From: Thermocoleostomius sinensis A174 | GTDB taxonomy: Bacteria > Cyanobacteriota > Cyanobacteriia > Elainellales > Elainellaceae | Length of the DNA: 64,000 nucleotides | Direction of reading: 5' to 3' | NCBI RefSeq assembly: GCF_026802175.1 | Contig: NZ_CP113797.1 | Coordinates: 2,457,026-2,521,025, forward strand | Shown here: positions 36,625 to 46,204 of the stretch, in pieces | How the letters are laid out: the number at the start of each line of letters is the position of its first letter | Numbering within the stretch: the stretch's first letter is position 1 | Notes under the pieces: model-generated | Database searches by the model: none | The model's input: only the letters and a program-made list of their open reading frames with translations | Told to the model about the DNA's origin: nothing | Program-made: the position numbers and the translations under genes

Positions 36625-37637
36625 CTACCATCAATCACCCGATCGGGGTTAGGCGAGTCATATACAATCAAGACGCCTTTGGGCTGTCCCGATCGCTGCC
36701 ACAGTGCCACTCCTTCGGCTTTGTCAGTTCCGCGACCGTGAGGAATGTCAAACACAGTTGTAAGTCGCGTAGCTTGGTCAGAAAAGCTGTCGTTGGGCAG
36801 CATCCAAACATCGCTGAGTCGAAATAGCCGCAACGTCCCATCCAAATCCATCGTGGGGCCAGCCAAGATTAGCAAGTCCTCTCCATCAAGGCAAAGCTCT
36901 CGAATTCCTAATCCATCCAGATCTAAGAAATGCCGACGATATAGACTGCCATCACGATTAGGTTTCAGGGCTAAGCGTCCGGGTTCAGGCTCGTCAAGCT
37001 CTAGCTCTAACATCATGGCAATGCCACGCAAAACCGGCCCCCGCAAGCCAAGCAGGATTCGATTTTGTTGCGTCACCAATCCTTCAATATCAAATCCGTT
37101 GTCCTTGCCCGGCAGAGGACGAACCTGCGGCAGCGGTTCAGCTAAAAAGGGTGCGAGGTACTCGTCTTGCTTCAGCACCGTTATCAATTCATTGCCGTCT
37201 GGCGTTTTTTGTAAATAGGCGGCTTTCTGGGTGGCGGTAGCAACTAACTGATTATCAACCAGCGGAATTCGGGCTAACAGATAGCGGTTTGGGTCAGTGT
37301 TAATGACTTTTAGGTTCTCGACTTTTCCTTTTTTGACCTTTTTGCGTTTGGTTCCATGAGACCCGACTAGCCATAGCGCATCTGCCGTGCAGTCCAATCC
37401 TTCAATGTCTACCTCACCCACTGCATCATCAAAATCAGCCAGCAGGGTACTTAGTTCAAAACTGACAGAATTGCCAACTGTCCAATCGTCGATCGTCGCC
37501 AACCGCACAATCGCATTTTCCTCGTCGGAAGCTGTCCAGAGATATCCATTGGCAAAAGCAGCCGTTGACAAATCTTGGTGAAACCGATCGCGGTCAAAGC
37601 GTAAAATAACCTGATGCAATAGTGCTCCTACCGACAT
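36591..37637 (-). CDS. DUF3616 domain protein
   Basis: A 348-aa DUF3616 protein, probably a beta-propeller-like fold. LSTAAFANGYLWTASDEEN, DIEGLDCTADALWLVGSHG and FDIEGLVTQQNRILLGLRGP (each shortened) are the family landmarks. ATG 37637 is preceded by AGGAGGGG at a good distance. There is no signal peptide, so it appears cytoplasmic. Function unknown. Its last 34 bp overlap the MocA-like gene on the other strand. Confidence 0.85.
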   Translation of the reverse strand: MSVGALLHQVILRFDRDRFHQDLSTAAFANGYLWTASDEENAIVRLATIDDWTVGNSVSFELSTLLADFDDAVGEVDIEGLDCTADALWLVGSHGTKRKKVKKGKVENLKVINTDPNRYLLARIPLVDNQLVATATQKAAYLQKTPDGNELITVLKQDEYLAPFLAEPLPQVRPLPGKDNGFDIEGLVTQQNRILLGLRGPVLRGIAMMLELELDEPEPGRLALKPNRDGSLYRRHFLDLDGLGIRELCLDGEDLLILAGPTMDLDGTLRLFRLSDVWMLPNDSFSDQATRLTTVFDIPHGRGTDKAEGVALWQRSGQPKGVLIVYDSPNPDRVIDGSHVVADVFALE

Positions 37638-37962
37638 GCCACCCCTCCTGAACACAATGAGCCGAATACTGAACTGAACACTGAGCCGACAAAAAACCCG
37701 GCAGACGTATAACCTACCGGGTGGACAAACTGCTTAGGTATATCAGGTAAGCTCTACTTTACTAAAGCCCCTTGGTAATCACATCACCCTTTTGGGTGAT
37801 TACATTGAATCGGTCTATCCTCTCTAGCAACTGCCTCGTTGCAGAAGCAATCCCTAAAGCTTGCTTTTAAAGAAACAGTCAAGAGGATGAAAGTAGATCA
37901 CTTTTGCAGTAAAAGTAGGTGATTTCATTTTTACCGACAAAGGGAATCAAAAAGCGAACAGT
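37638..37962. other. pheT-DUF3616 spacer with several hairpins
   Basis: A 325-bp gap downstream of pheT and upstream of the DUF3616 gene, both leftward. It holds a rho-independent terminator (37691-37722), a hairpin ATCACCC-TTTT-GGGTGAT (37783-37800) and ACTTTT-GCAGT-AAAAGT (about 37901-37917). No coding frame is supported. The concentration of dyads suggests a structured 3' end or leader. Confidence 0.55.
37691..37722 (-). terminator. Rho-independent terminator, leftward
   Basis: Read on the minus strand, a 9-bp stem (ACCCGGTAG / CTGCCGGGT, one G-T pair, arms at 37714-37722 and 37696-37704) with a 9-nt loop is followed by TTTTTT (37696-37691). It should end pheT transcription about 240 nt after the stop codon, or attenuate transcription into the DUF3616 gene. 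Confidence 0.75.
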
Positions 37963-40437
37963 TTAGCTGCGCAATTCTGCCTGGAATTTTTCTTCCAATG
38001 CTTCTCGCACTTTTTGATGCACGGGTTCCACATCGTCATCGGTAAGCGTTCGATCGACTGCTCGATAGACTAACCGGAAGGCAAGGCTGCGCTTTCCAGC
38101 AGGCACATTGGCTCCGCGATATTCATCAAATAGTTCCACCGATTCCAAGAGCGTTCCTGCTACTTGTCGAATTGATCGCTCAATTTCTGCTACTGAGAAT
38201 TTCACTGGTGCGAAGAAAGCAATATCGCGATCGGAAGCAGGATAGGCAGAGAAGGGTTGGAAGAGGGACGCCAAGCTATCCTCTTGAATCATTGACTCCA
38301 GCATGACATCTAGATTGAATTCAAATACATAGACTTCATCGGGTAAGCCACGCTGTTGCCGAAACTGAGGATGTAATTGTCCGAACGTGCCCAATCGATC
38401 GCCATTGATCCACAGCGACGCTGTACGACCTGGATGCAGGATGGGGTTACGGCGATCGGGCTGATATTCCACCGTCAGGCCCAGCCGTTGAAACACACTT
38501 TCTAACCTCCCCTTCGCTTCAAACCAGGATAGGGGTTGTTCTCGACCACCCCGCACCCAACGCCCCCGCGTAGCATCGCCGCCCATGATACCAGCCGCTA
38601 CATCGCTTTCATAAAAACCATTTTCTTCGCGCCAGAATACCCGTCCTATCTCAAACGCATTCAGGGGTCCGTTGCCCTGCTCTAGGTTGTACTGGAACGC
38701 ATCAATTAACCCTGTCAACATCTCGGTGCGCAACGCTGAATATTCTACGAACAGCGGATTGGCCAACGACACTTGATTTTCTTCGGTTGGCTTCACCAGT
38801 GAATAGTGAATCACTTCGGTTAATCCGATCGCCCGGAATGCCGCATGAATTTGACGCAACGCTAATTGATCATCCGGCAAATAGCCTGCCTCGGTTTTGC
38901 CTGGCAATGTATCGCAGAAGTTGTCATAGCCATAGAGCCGTGCCACTTCTTCAATTAGATCAATTTCTCGTTCTAAATCTCGATAGCGATAGGGGGGAAT
39001 GGTGACGCTCCAATCACCGGGCTGTTCAGCGGGCAGCAACTCACAGCCGAGGGCCGTCAACACCCGTTCCACATCGCCCGCTTGCAGTTCGCCAATGTCT
39101 TCTTCGGAAGGAGTAGACCCATTAGCTTGAGGATTGCCATGTAGATAGATGGGCCCCAGGATCTGATTGATTCGCTCTAGGCGCAGTTCGATCGTGCGGC
39201 TGGTCAAAGCTTGATCAGGGCGATGGTCAGCGATGACTTGCGTTTCTATCGTTCCTCCGGCCAGTTCCGTAATCAATTGCAGGGCCCGGCGACAAGCAAT
39301 CTCCAACTCTGCTTGATTAACCCCCCGTTCATAGCGGGTCGAGGCTTCCGTACGCAAAGCCTGCGATCGAGCCGAACGTCGGGTGGTGACAGAATCGAAA
39401 ATAGCCGCCTCCAGCACCAAATTTTTTGTATCAGCACCGACTTCTGTGTCCTCACCGCCCATTTGCCCCGCCAAGGCCACGGGTCGGTCGTTGGCCGTAA
39501 TCAGCACGGCTTGCTCTTGCAATGTGCGTTCCTGACCATCTAACGTGGTTAAGGTTTCTCCTGATCGAGCAAAGCGAACGCCGATTGTCAGAGTTTTGCC
39601 ACCTGCAACGGCTTGCAACCGATCGCGATCAAAGGCATGAAGCGGCTGTCCCCATTCCAGCAGCACATAGTTGGTGACATCAACAACGTTATTGATGGGG
39701 CGAATCCCGGCTGCCTGCAATCGCTGCTGAAGCCATAGAGGAGACGGCGCGATCGTGACTCCGGTGATGCTAGTGCCAATGTAAATGGGACACGCTTGCG
39801 GCTCGGTAATTTTAATTGCTAGATTCTTCCCTGCGGATTTGACCAGAACGTCAGGCACGATCGGCAATTTCAATTGGGCACCCGTCAAGGCTGCTACTTC
39901 CCGGGCAATTCCCACCATACTAAGAGCATCGGCTCGGTTGGCCGTAGAGGTCAGATCGAGCACCACATCGTCTAAACCCAGATATGGACGCGCATCACTA
40001 CCCACGGGTAAATCTGCGTGGGGAAAAATGTGAATGCCTTCCGATTCTTTAGCTAAGCCGACTTCAGCCAGCGAACAAATCATCCCTTCTGAGGGGACAT
40101 CCCGCAGTTTACGCGGCTTGATCTTCAAGTCAATGTTGGGCAGGTAGGTGCCGATTGTTGCCACTGGAACAAAAACATCGGCACGCACGTTGGCCGCACC
40201 GCACACGATCGTGGAGGGCGTTTCGGCTCCAATATCCACGGTGCACACACTTAGCTTATCCGCATTGGGATGAGGTTCCCGTTTCAGTACCTTTCCAATG
40301 ACCACCCCGTCGGCCCAAGCGCGGCGATCTTCAATCTCTTCGACTTCAAAGCCAGCCATCGTCAGTCGATCGGCTAATTCTTCTGGGGCGATCGTAATAT
40401 CTACCAGTTCTCGGAGCCAGTTCAAAGAGATGCGCAT
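37963..40437 (-). CDS. pheT: Phenylalanine--tRNA ligase beta subunit
   Basis: An 824-aa PheT of the bacterial long type: N-terminal B1 region [20 protein letters not shown] tRNA-binding domain ([19 protein letters not shown]), B3/B4 editing domain ([20 protein letters not shown]), B5 domain, catalytic-like core ([23 protein letters not shown]) and C-terminal anticodon-binding domain ([32 protein letters not shown]). It forms a heterotetramer with PheS, not encoded here, and charges and edits tRNA-Phe. Confidence 0.97.
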   Translation of the reverse strand: MRISLNWLRELVDITIAPEELADRLTMAGFEVEEIEDRRAWADGVVIGKVLKREPHPNADKLSVCTVDIGAETPSTIVCGAANVRADVFVPVATIGTYLPNIDLKIKPRKLRDVPSEGMICSLAEVGLAKESEGIHIFPHADLPVGSDARPYLGLDDVVLDLTSTANRADALSMVGIAREVAALTGAQLKLPIVPDVLVKSAGKNLAIKITEPQACPIYIGTSITGVTIAPSPLWLQQRLQAAGIRPINNVVDVTNYVLLEWGQPLHAFDRDRLQAVAGGKTLTIGVRFARSGETLTTLDGQERTLQEQAVLITANDRPVALAGQMGGEDTEVGADTKNLVLEAAIFDSVTTRRSARSQALRTEASTRYERGVNQAELEIACRRALQLITELAGGTIETQVIADHRPDQALTSRTIELRLERINQILGPIYLHGNPQANGSTPSEEDIGELQAGDVERVLTALGCELLPAEQPGDWSVTIPPYRYRDLEREIDLIEEVARLYGYDNFCDTLPGKTEAGYLPDDQLALRQIHAAFRAIGLTEVIHYSLVKPTEENQVSLANPLFVEYSALRTEMLTGLIDAFQYNLEQGNGPLNAFEIGRVFWREENGFYESDVAAGIMGGDATRGRWVRGGREQPLSWFEAKGRLESVFQRLGLTVEYQPDRRNPILHPGRTASLWINGDRLGTFGQLHPQFRQQRGLPDEVYVFEFNLDVMLESMIQEDSLASLFQPFSAYPASDRDIAFFAPVKFSVAEIERSIRQVAGTLLESVELFDEYRGANVPAGKRSLAFRLVYRAVDRTLTDDDVEPVHQKVREALEEKFQAELRS

Positions 40438-40595
40438 TGCCCGCTTTTCTTTCCTCAGTCAAAGTAGAAGGTTTTAACGTAACGTTTCGTCAACTTCACC
40501 ATTCTATCCTTATCAGGAAGGATGACGGATCAAGCAAGGAATGAAGTTTTAGCTGAATCGTGAAGCAAGGAGGGCTGTGCCATCAAGCGGCTCTG

Positions 40596-42314
40596 TTACC
40601 ACGTCCAACGCACCCGATCGTGGCGACAGTCAAGATAACAAAGCAGCGGGTACTGGGTATAGCGGCCGAGTCCACCCGGCCACCAAGGGTCGAGGGCATA
40701 ATAAATCTGGTTGCCAGTTAAACCATCACAGTAGAATTCAATGGCATCGCCAAGCTCATGACGTCGATCGAGTGCTCCAACCATTCGTTGATTTACATCA
40801 GGACTCACTTTCGAGGCATCATACCATCGCAGAATCTGAAAGGGACGGTGGATTCGATCGCACGCGTGTTGAGCCGCTTTAGCCATGCGCTCGATCGCCT
40901 CGACCGTTGCCAAGTTAGGAGGAGCGTGTTTTCCGCCTTGGGTAGCCTCTGCCCACGTGAAACTGCCATTGGGTACAATTGCTGCATGCAGTTGAATGGT
41001 CTCTGGCGTCCAAGTCATAGGCCGGGGAGGGAGGGCGATCGGCTGTGGAGCGAAGGGAGCATCCGGGGAAGTGCGATGAGCCGTTTCCATGCGGCGTACC
41101 TGCTCAAGCAGTTCCTGAATCGCACCGCTGCGATCGTCTAGCCCCTGCCAAAGCTGCACCAAGCGAATCAGGGCTTCCCGCTGCGATTGTGTCGCTGCAA
41201 ACTCCACTGGTGTTCGTCGAATGAACTCCAGCAACGCCCGATCGATCTGCGCAGCCGCATCAATTAATGCCGCTTGATCGGGATTGCTGGCAGTCAAGAC
41301 CTGCGCATCAATTCCCAATTCTTTCAGCACCAAGGTTCGACTCTCTAGTTCGTGCCAAACCCGGTAGGTTTCCGTGAGGGCATAGCGCTGTTCTCCTTGA
41401 CCTCGATAGCGACGAGAAACAGACTGGGCAAACGCTATCAAGGCCGAATCGATCGCACAGATCTCGACTTCGGCAGCGGTGTTTGTGGACAGAGACAAAA
41501 TCGTGGCCCGGCGAGAAGGCAGTTGTCGCCATCGTTGCACCAGCCGAATCAATGCCTCTCGCTGGTGAGGATAGCCCGCAAATGATGACGACAGTGGTTG
41601 CACAGCCTGGATCAGCCGATCATCCAGGGTTCTGTCCTCTCCATTGCCCTCACGGGAATCGGATTGATTGGATTGACTCTCTGATTGACTCGATGACAGC
41701 AGCGATGCCACGATCGCCGGACGCGAGTCGAGTTTACGCCAAATCCGCAGAGCTTCCAATAAGGCTTCTCGTTGATAGGACAAGCCCACATAATGACGAG
41801 TGATGTGTTCAACAAACTGCTGTAGGGCCCCATCCAAATAGGCAACCGTAGATGGAGCGTGCTCGGTGTCTGAGCTTGCAGACTGTTCAATCACCAAACT
41901 GTCTAGATAGGCTTGAATGAGGGTGGGGCGATCGCAAGCTTCCAGACGAGCTGCCACCAAATCATTGGCAGGTGGATTGTAGCCATTGGCAATGACTCCT
42001 AGAAAGCGATCGCTATAGCGTCCTTGCGTTGGTTCCCAAAACTCTTCTCCTTTCCATCCTTGCGCCACCAGCTTATCTGTCAGGCTGCGAATGGTGTTAG
42101 CGGCAAATTGTACTTGCTCTGGAAACGTACTAACTTGCTCCAAAGCGATACGATTGGCAGGCGCAATTCCTAACCCAACCTCGCCATCATTGAGTTGAGG
42201 CTGTTGATGCACCCGGTATAGGGCTGCCAGAATTGGCTGATGAATTCCAGTTCGCTCTGCTTCTTGCAAAAAATAGTGGTTGCGATGAGCAGCATTGAGT
42301 CCTGCCATAACCAT
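40596..42314 (-). CDS. Four-repeat helical protein with degenerate M15-like peptidase domain
   Basis: A 572-aa protein. Residues 1-140 resemble the globular N-terminal part of cyanobacterial wall-associated proteins. Between about 155 and 410 a 45-residue motif occurs four times, each containing a QREAL/QRYAL core followed by an aromatic and L-x-S/D-R (QREALLEALRIWRKL; QREALIRLVQRWRQL; QRYALTETYRVWHEL; QREALIRLVQLWQGL). The C-terminal 100 residues match the D-Ala-D-Ala carboxypeptidase M15 fold (RRHELGDAIEFY, WWPGGLGRY, YLDCRHDRVRW). Two expected zinc ligands are changed: Asp to Glu526 and His to Tyr560. It may bind, not cut, peptidoglycan. There is no signal peptide. Confidence 0.6.
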   Translation of the reverse strand: MVMAGLNAAHRNHYFLQEAERTGIHQPILAALYRVHQQPQLNDGEVGLGIAPANRIALEQVSTFPEQVQFAANTIRSLTDKLVAQGWKGEEFWEPTQGRYSDRFLGVIANGYNPPANDLVAARLEACDRPTLIQAYLDSLVIEQSASSDTEHAPSTVAYLDGALQQFVEHITRHYVGLSYQREALLEALRIWRKLDSRPAIVASLLSSSQSESQSNQSDSREGNGEDRTLDDRLIQAVQPLSSSFAGYPHQREALIRLVQRWRQLPSRRATILSLSTNTAAEVEICAIDSALIAFAQSVSRRYRGQGEQRYALTETYRVWHELESRTLVLKELGIDAQVLTASNPDQAALIDAAAQIDRALLEFIRRTPVEFAATQSQREALIRLVQLWQGLDDRSGAIQELLEQVRRMETAHRTSPDAPFAPQPIALPPRPMTWTPETIQLHAAIVPNGSFTWAEATQGGKHAPPNLATVEAIERMAKAAQHACDRIHRPFQILRWYDASKVSPDVNQRMVGALDRRHELGDAIEFYCDGLTGNQIYYALDPWWPGGLGRYTQYPLLCYLDCRHDRVRWTW

Positions 42315-42620
42315 CCAGAAATTGGTGAACGTGGGTGTCCTGATCCTTTCATCATGAACCTGCTAAATACTAGATGAATTTGCAGAGAACGCATCACCTT
42401 CTTGCAAAGTTGTGCAAACCTTGATTGCTGCAATTATTCTGGCGTACTTGCCAAGAGCGCTCTTAATAGAGTTGAATCGTGATCTATGTGGCACAATCTA
42501 GCCAAAAGCCTGGCTAACTCTGTATTTCAAAATTAGTGGAATTTGCGTGATACATTTTTCCTGAAGTGACCTACACTATGGCATCATTCATCCACAATCG
42601 ATCGAACTGTACGGGAGTTT
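42315..42620. other. Divergent intergenic region
   Basis: A 306-bp gap between the leftward M15-like gene and the rightward antitoxin-like gene. It should contain promoters for both. I see no repeat or RNA-like structure worth naming. Confidence 0.45.
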
Positions 42621-42857
42621 ATGGACACTGTTGTGACAATTGAAGAAATCTTAAATTTAGCAGGACAATTATCCCTACCGGATAAGGTGCGGTTGATTGA
42701 AGAAATCGCTCCTCAGATCACCCGCGATTTGGTGTCTTCTCCGGTAACACCTCGCAAATCTCTGCTGGGTGTGTGGCGAGGGCTTGATACGATCGAAGCA
42801 GAATTGGCAGAAGCGCGACGAGAGATGTGGACAAATTTTCCCAGACGCGGAAGCTAA
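42621..42857 (+). CDS. Orphan VapB-like antitoxin
   Basis: A 78-aa protein of the cyanobacterial addiction-module type: ILNLAGQLSLPDKVRLIEEI, RKSLLGVWRG and EARREMWTNFPR. Members normally precede a VapC/PIN toxin whose start overlaps their end. Here the usual acidic ending (PRED-like) is replaced by PRRGS and the 150 bp that follow encode no PIN protein. It is therefore an orphan, perhaps a remnant of a lost toxin-antitoxin pair or a solitary regulator. Confidence 0.7.
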   Translation: MDTVVTIEEILNLAGQLSLPDKVRLIEEIAPQITRDLVSSPVTPRKSLLGVWRGLDTIEAELAEARREMWTNFPRRGS

Positions 42858-43007
42858 GAAGGAAGGCACGGCTTTCAATAGGTACTGGCAAGAAAGTCCT
42901 AAAACTGTTCGCCCCTCCTGATCTAAGAGGAACGAACGCGTGGCTATCAATTCAAGCAAAATCAAGATGAGCAGACAGGTTAAATCGGTATCAACTAATT
43001 CTCTTTT

Positions 43008-43877
43008 TTATCTTACTCGCAATCGTTCTCGAACTCGTTGAAATACGGTTCGTTCTGTTACGGATTCAACAGGCATTGTTTCTTGGATAGAATCCATATG
43101 CGCTCTTTCCGGCGAGCCAGGAAACTTGTATTCATTGTATTCCATGAGGTTCTCAAGATATTCAACAGCAAAGTTATTTTCTCCAGGAACAGTCTGATAT
43201 CGTGTAATAACTTTCTGTATCAACTCTTTGTTAAGACTGTAATTCCCCAATACGAGGCGCACAGCAAACACCTCACGATGTATACGACACTTCTCTGCTT
43301 GGTGTGGGAGCATTTCATCAAAGAGCAAGACATCACCAACAGACATGTTCTCTGCTTTGTGATTTGCCTCTAGTTCGTGATTGAGAAATTGTAGAATAGA
43401 ATGCTTATTAGAGATGCTGTTACCGGCATGGCGTACCTGACAGTCTAGGAGGTCATCCATCTGACTAATGTACCGACCGTTATAGAGCTTGAGACGCCCC
43501 CCTGTCTCTTCATTCAGATCTTGAAGGGGAATCCACAAGGTCATGGCAGTTCCTCCCTCTACACCAAAGTAGAGGCTATGCCCTGTATGCCACTCACCAT
43601 GAGATTCTTGTTTGGGGTCAGTAGGCTCACTACAAAAAAAGTTGCTGCCGATGATGTGGAGATCATCAAAAAGCTGAGGAAGCAGCGCAACCAACGACGG
43701 CATTTTATCTAGATAAACATACATTTTGTTGAGGCCGCTTCGACTGTACAACCCCTCCTGCCGAGGTAATAATTGAGCGACAGATCGAATCTCCTGGATG
43801 ATTGCCTCATCTAGAATGCCACGTAAAACATAGTAGTTGTAGGACACTGGCCCACGACCAATATTTACAAGCGCCAT
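43008..43877 (-). CDS. Fe(II)/2-oxoglutarate oxygenase-fold (PhyH-like) protein with an HxG metal motif
   Basis: A 289-aa protein of the phytanoyl-CoA dioxygenase superfamily: EWHTGHSLYF (about 95-104), MTLWIPLQDLNEETGGRLKL, GDVLLFDEMLPHQAEK and FAVRLVLG. In the superfamily the first strand carries HxD; here it reads H97-T-G99. The distal His (192) and the 2-oxoglutarate Arg (207) are present. Loss of the carboxylate to Ala or Gly is the mark of Fe/2-oxoglutarate halogenases (SyrB2, CurA-Hal, WelO5, BesD), so a halogenase is possible; an inactive or re-liganded enzyme is the alternative. AGGAG lies 11 nt before ATG 43877, supporting this start over the TTG at 43931. The gene and its 5' flank are more A+T-rich than neighbours, suggesting transfer. 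Confidence 0.7.
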   Translation of the reverse strand: MALVNIGRGPVSYNYYVLRGILDEAIIQEIRSVAQLLPRQEGLYSRSGLNKMYVYLDKMPSLVALLPQLFDDLHIIGSNFFCSEPTDPKQESHGEWHTGHSLYFGVEGGTAMTLWIPLQDLNEETGGRLKLYNGRYISQMDDLLDCQVRHAGNSISNKHSILQFLNHELEANHKAENMSVGDVLLFDEMLPHQAEKCRIHREVFAVRLVLGNYSLNKELIQKVITRYQTVPGENNFAVEYLENLMEYNEYKFPGSPERAHMDSIQETMPVESVTERTVFQRVRERLRVR

Positions 43878-44383
43878 ATCAGATTCATCTCCTAACAACC
43901 TATTCTGTAAATATGGCAGGTAATATAGCAAACACCTGTGTCTATATCCTGTCAGTGAAGCTTCGCTTTACGGGCTTTTTATAATTACATGCGCTGTATG
44001 GAATGAACCAAAAGCCAGTTTGAGGAGGAAGATAATATCGCAAAAAACCAAAAATTCTCTTGTTTTTGAAGGATGTAAGGTCTTATGGAGCTTCTTCTAG
44101 GTAAATCTTTGAGATAAGAAATAATACTAAGGTGAGTAAAGTTTCGGTAGAGATCAACAATCTTAATATTCTTTTTGTAGAGATCAACAATTTTCCTTTT
44201 GTATTCTTGTTTACGCCTTGTCAATGTACTGCGGCTGTACGATTATTTTCCGGACTCAGATTTAATGAGTGTCTACAGCTTCACTAGTCTTCGTTCCGTT
44301 ACAAAATCAAAATTACAGAGATACATCACAGAGATACATTACACAAATACTGGATAATAGAGTGTCTCATATCAACACCTTCA
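43878..44383. other. A+T-rich intergenic region with a 30-bp-spaced direct repeat
   Basis: A gap of about 500 bp upstream of both the leftward oxygenase gene and the rightward HAD gene. GTAGAGATCAACAAT occurs at 44147-44161 and 44177-44191. A leftward frame of 79 codons (44224-43985, TTG start) spans it and encodes the repeat as KIVDLY, but it has no other support and I do not call it a gene. Base composition differs from the surroundings. Confidence 0.5.
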
Positions 44384-45172
44384 ATGCCACTACAACCGTT
44401 GAATGTAGACCTCCGTGCCGTTCGTCTGATTGCCACCGACATGGATGGAACACTGACACAGGCTGGTAAATTTACTCCGGCGTTGCTGCAAGCGCTACTA
44501 GATCTGGCGCTTGTTGACATTCCAGTTGTGATTGTGACCGGACGGTCGGCGGGTTGGGTTCAAGGCGTAGCCCATTATTTACCCATTGCAGGAGCAATTG
44601 CTGAAAACGGCGGCTTGTTTTATTCAAGACATTCGGAAGCCAGCGAGTTGTTGACTCCGATCGCCGATATTGCCGTGCATCGGCAGAAATTAGCCGCCAT
44701 GTTTCGCGAGCTACAGGTAGCGTTCCCGTCGATTCAAGCCTCGCACGATAACCCGTTTCGCCTCACCGACTGGACGTTTGATGTAGAGGGACTGCGCCCA
44801 GAAGATCTACGGCAAATGTCCAATCACTGTCATGATCAAGGCTGGGGCTTTACCTACAGCACAGTGCAGTGTCACATCAAACCAGCCCAACAAAACAAGG
44901 CCATCGGGCTACTAGAGGTGCTCAGTCGCTATTTTCCTCAGTACACAGCCGAGCATATTGTCACCGTCGGTGATAGTCCCAATGACGAAAGCCTGTTCAA
45001 TCGCCATCATTTTCCGATGTCTGTAGGGGTTGCTAATGTACTAGCCTATGTTGATCAATTGACCCATCGCCCCACGTTCATCACTCAATCTCCTGAAGCC
45101 GCGGGGTTTTGTGAACTAGCGAACTACCTGATGCAATTCAAAAAAGAGAAAAACATTCTGAAAGATTGCTGA
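44384..45172 (+). CDS. HAD superfamily IIB (Cof-type) hydrolase
   Basis: A 262-aa phosphatase with motif I IATDMDGTLTQAG, motif II VIVTGRSAG, the cap domain, Lys in HIKPAQQNKAIGL and motif IV TVGDSPNDESLF. HAD-IIB enzymes dephosphorylate sugar phosphates or similar metabolites in the cytoplasm; substrate unknown. MPLQPLNVDL is a plausible start, though the first Asp motif begins only at residue 18. Confidence 0.85.
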   Translation: MPLQPLNVDLRAVRLIATDMDGTLTQAGKFTPALLQALLDLALVDIPVVIVTGRSAGWVQGVAHYLPIAGAIAENGGLFYSRHSEASELLTPIADIAVHRQKLAAMFRELQVAFPSIQASHDNPFRLTDWTFDVEGLRPEDLRQMSNHCHDQGWGFTYSTVQCHIKPAQQNKAIGLLEVLSRYFPQYTAEHIVTVGDSPNDESLFNRHHFPMSVGVANVLAYVDQLTHRPTFITQSPEAAGFCELANYLMQFKKEKNILKDC

Positions 45173-45345
45173 TTCGGTTCTGATGCACTCAGTGCTTGAA
45201 TTAAGCGTAGTTGTGGCCCACTTCTCTCCTAGCGACCGCGCCGAAACATTTGGAGGAGCATAACCGACTAACGGGATAGCAACTTTGCTCAACAAGGGCT
45301 GTTATTCACAAGCCTATCTCTTACCTAACAGTCGGAGGTTTCCCT

Positions 45346-45960
45346 ATGATGCTCGCTCAACGAATGTTCATCTGTCCTTGGTTCCGTCTGTTAATTGGCG
45401 TCGTGCTTGGACTGCCGACGATCGCCCTCATTCCTGAAGCCGCTGCACAAACTCGCAATCCTTGTCCCCACATCTACTACGAAGAACCATTTAATAGCAC
45501 GCGGGCTGTGCCAGCCGGGTGTCCGCCCAATGCTGCTACTCATCGTTCACGTCGCTTTTCTCCTCCAGCGTCGCCACCGCTTAGCCCGTCTGTTCAAAGA
45601 AATGTTGGACCCGTTCCTCCCTTGCCAGAAGCGGTACAAGAGACGATCGCCGTAGTTACCCCAATCAATGGAACGGTGGACATTCGCCTGCAAAATGACA
45701 CCACCACCTCCATCACCTATCAAGTAATTGGGAATACCGAGCCGCGCACCTTGGGCGGTGGACAAGCGGTTGTGTTACGAGCGATTCCGGTGCCAGCTAC
45801 GCTAACGCTCGTGCGGCCCGATGGTGGCTTTGTGCGAGTTATCCCTCTGGCTACGGAAGCTTCCAGCACATTATCACTCTCGCTGGTGGGCACAGGAGAT
45901 CTGGGCGAGAATATTCGCACACTTAGCGTTCAACCCAACGGTCAAGTTCTAGCTTATTGA
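45346..45960 (+). CDS. Secreted protein of unknown function
   Basis: A 204-aa protein with a signal peptide (hydrophobic core FRLLIGVVLGLPTIALIPEA, cleavage likely after AAAQ), a Cys-containing segment (NPCPHIYYEEPFN...GCPP), a Pro/Arg/Ser-rich linker and a C-terminal beta-rich domain (VDIRLQNDTTTSITYQVIGN; FVRVIPLATEAS). GGAGG lies about 8 nt before the ATG. It resembles hypothetical exported proteins of cyanobacteria; no catalytic motif is seen. Confidence 0.7.
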   Translation: MMLAQRMFICPWFRLLIGVVLGLPTIALIPEAAAQTRNPCPHIYYEEPFNSTRAVPAGCPPNAATHRSRRFSPPASPPLSPSVQRNVGPVPPLPEAVQETIAVVTPINGTVDIRLQNDTTTSITYQVIGNTEPRTLGGGQAVVLRAIPVPATLTLVRPDGGFVRVIPLATEASSTLSLSLVGTGDLGENIRTLSVQPNGQVLAY

Positions 45961-46204
45961 GAGCTTGAGATGGTGCACAGTTCAACCGTGCAGGAGTTGC
46001 GCAACCCAGTCCCTGATTCTTCAAATTCTTCAAAGAGACTTCAAGCCTCGATTCCTTCTGAAAAAGGCGATCGATATCAACGGCGAACCTGTGCAAATCC
46101 ACTACACTAGAAACCAGACTGGAACAGCTAACGGAATACAACAATACAACAACAGTACAACCAACAACAGTACAACAAGGAGACTTGAGGGGAGCGATCG
46201 AACT

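Noticed and set aside
37783-37800. Second terminator after pheT
   Set aside because: The hairpin is perfect but no T-run follows it on either strand.
45965-46204. N-terminal extension of the redoxin-like protein
   Set aside because: The upstream residues pass through ACAAC-type repeats and are not like the family; a ribosome site supports ATG 46205.
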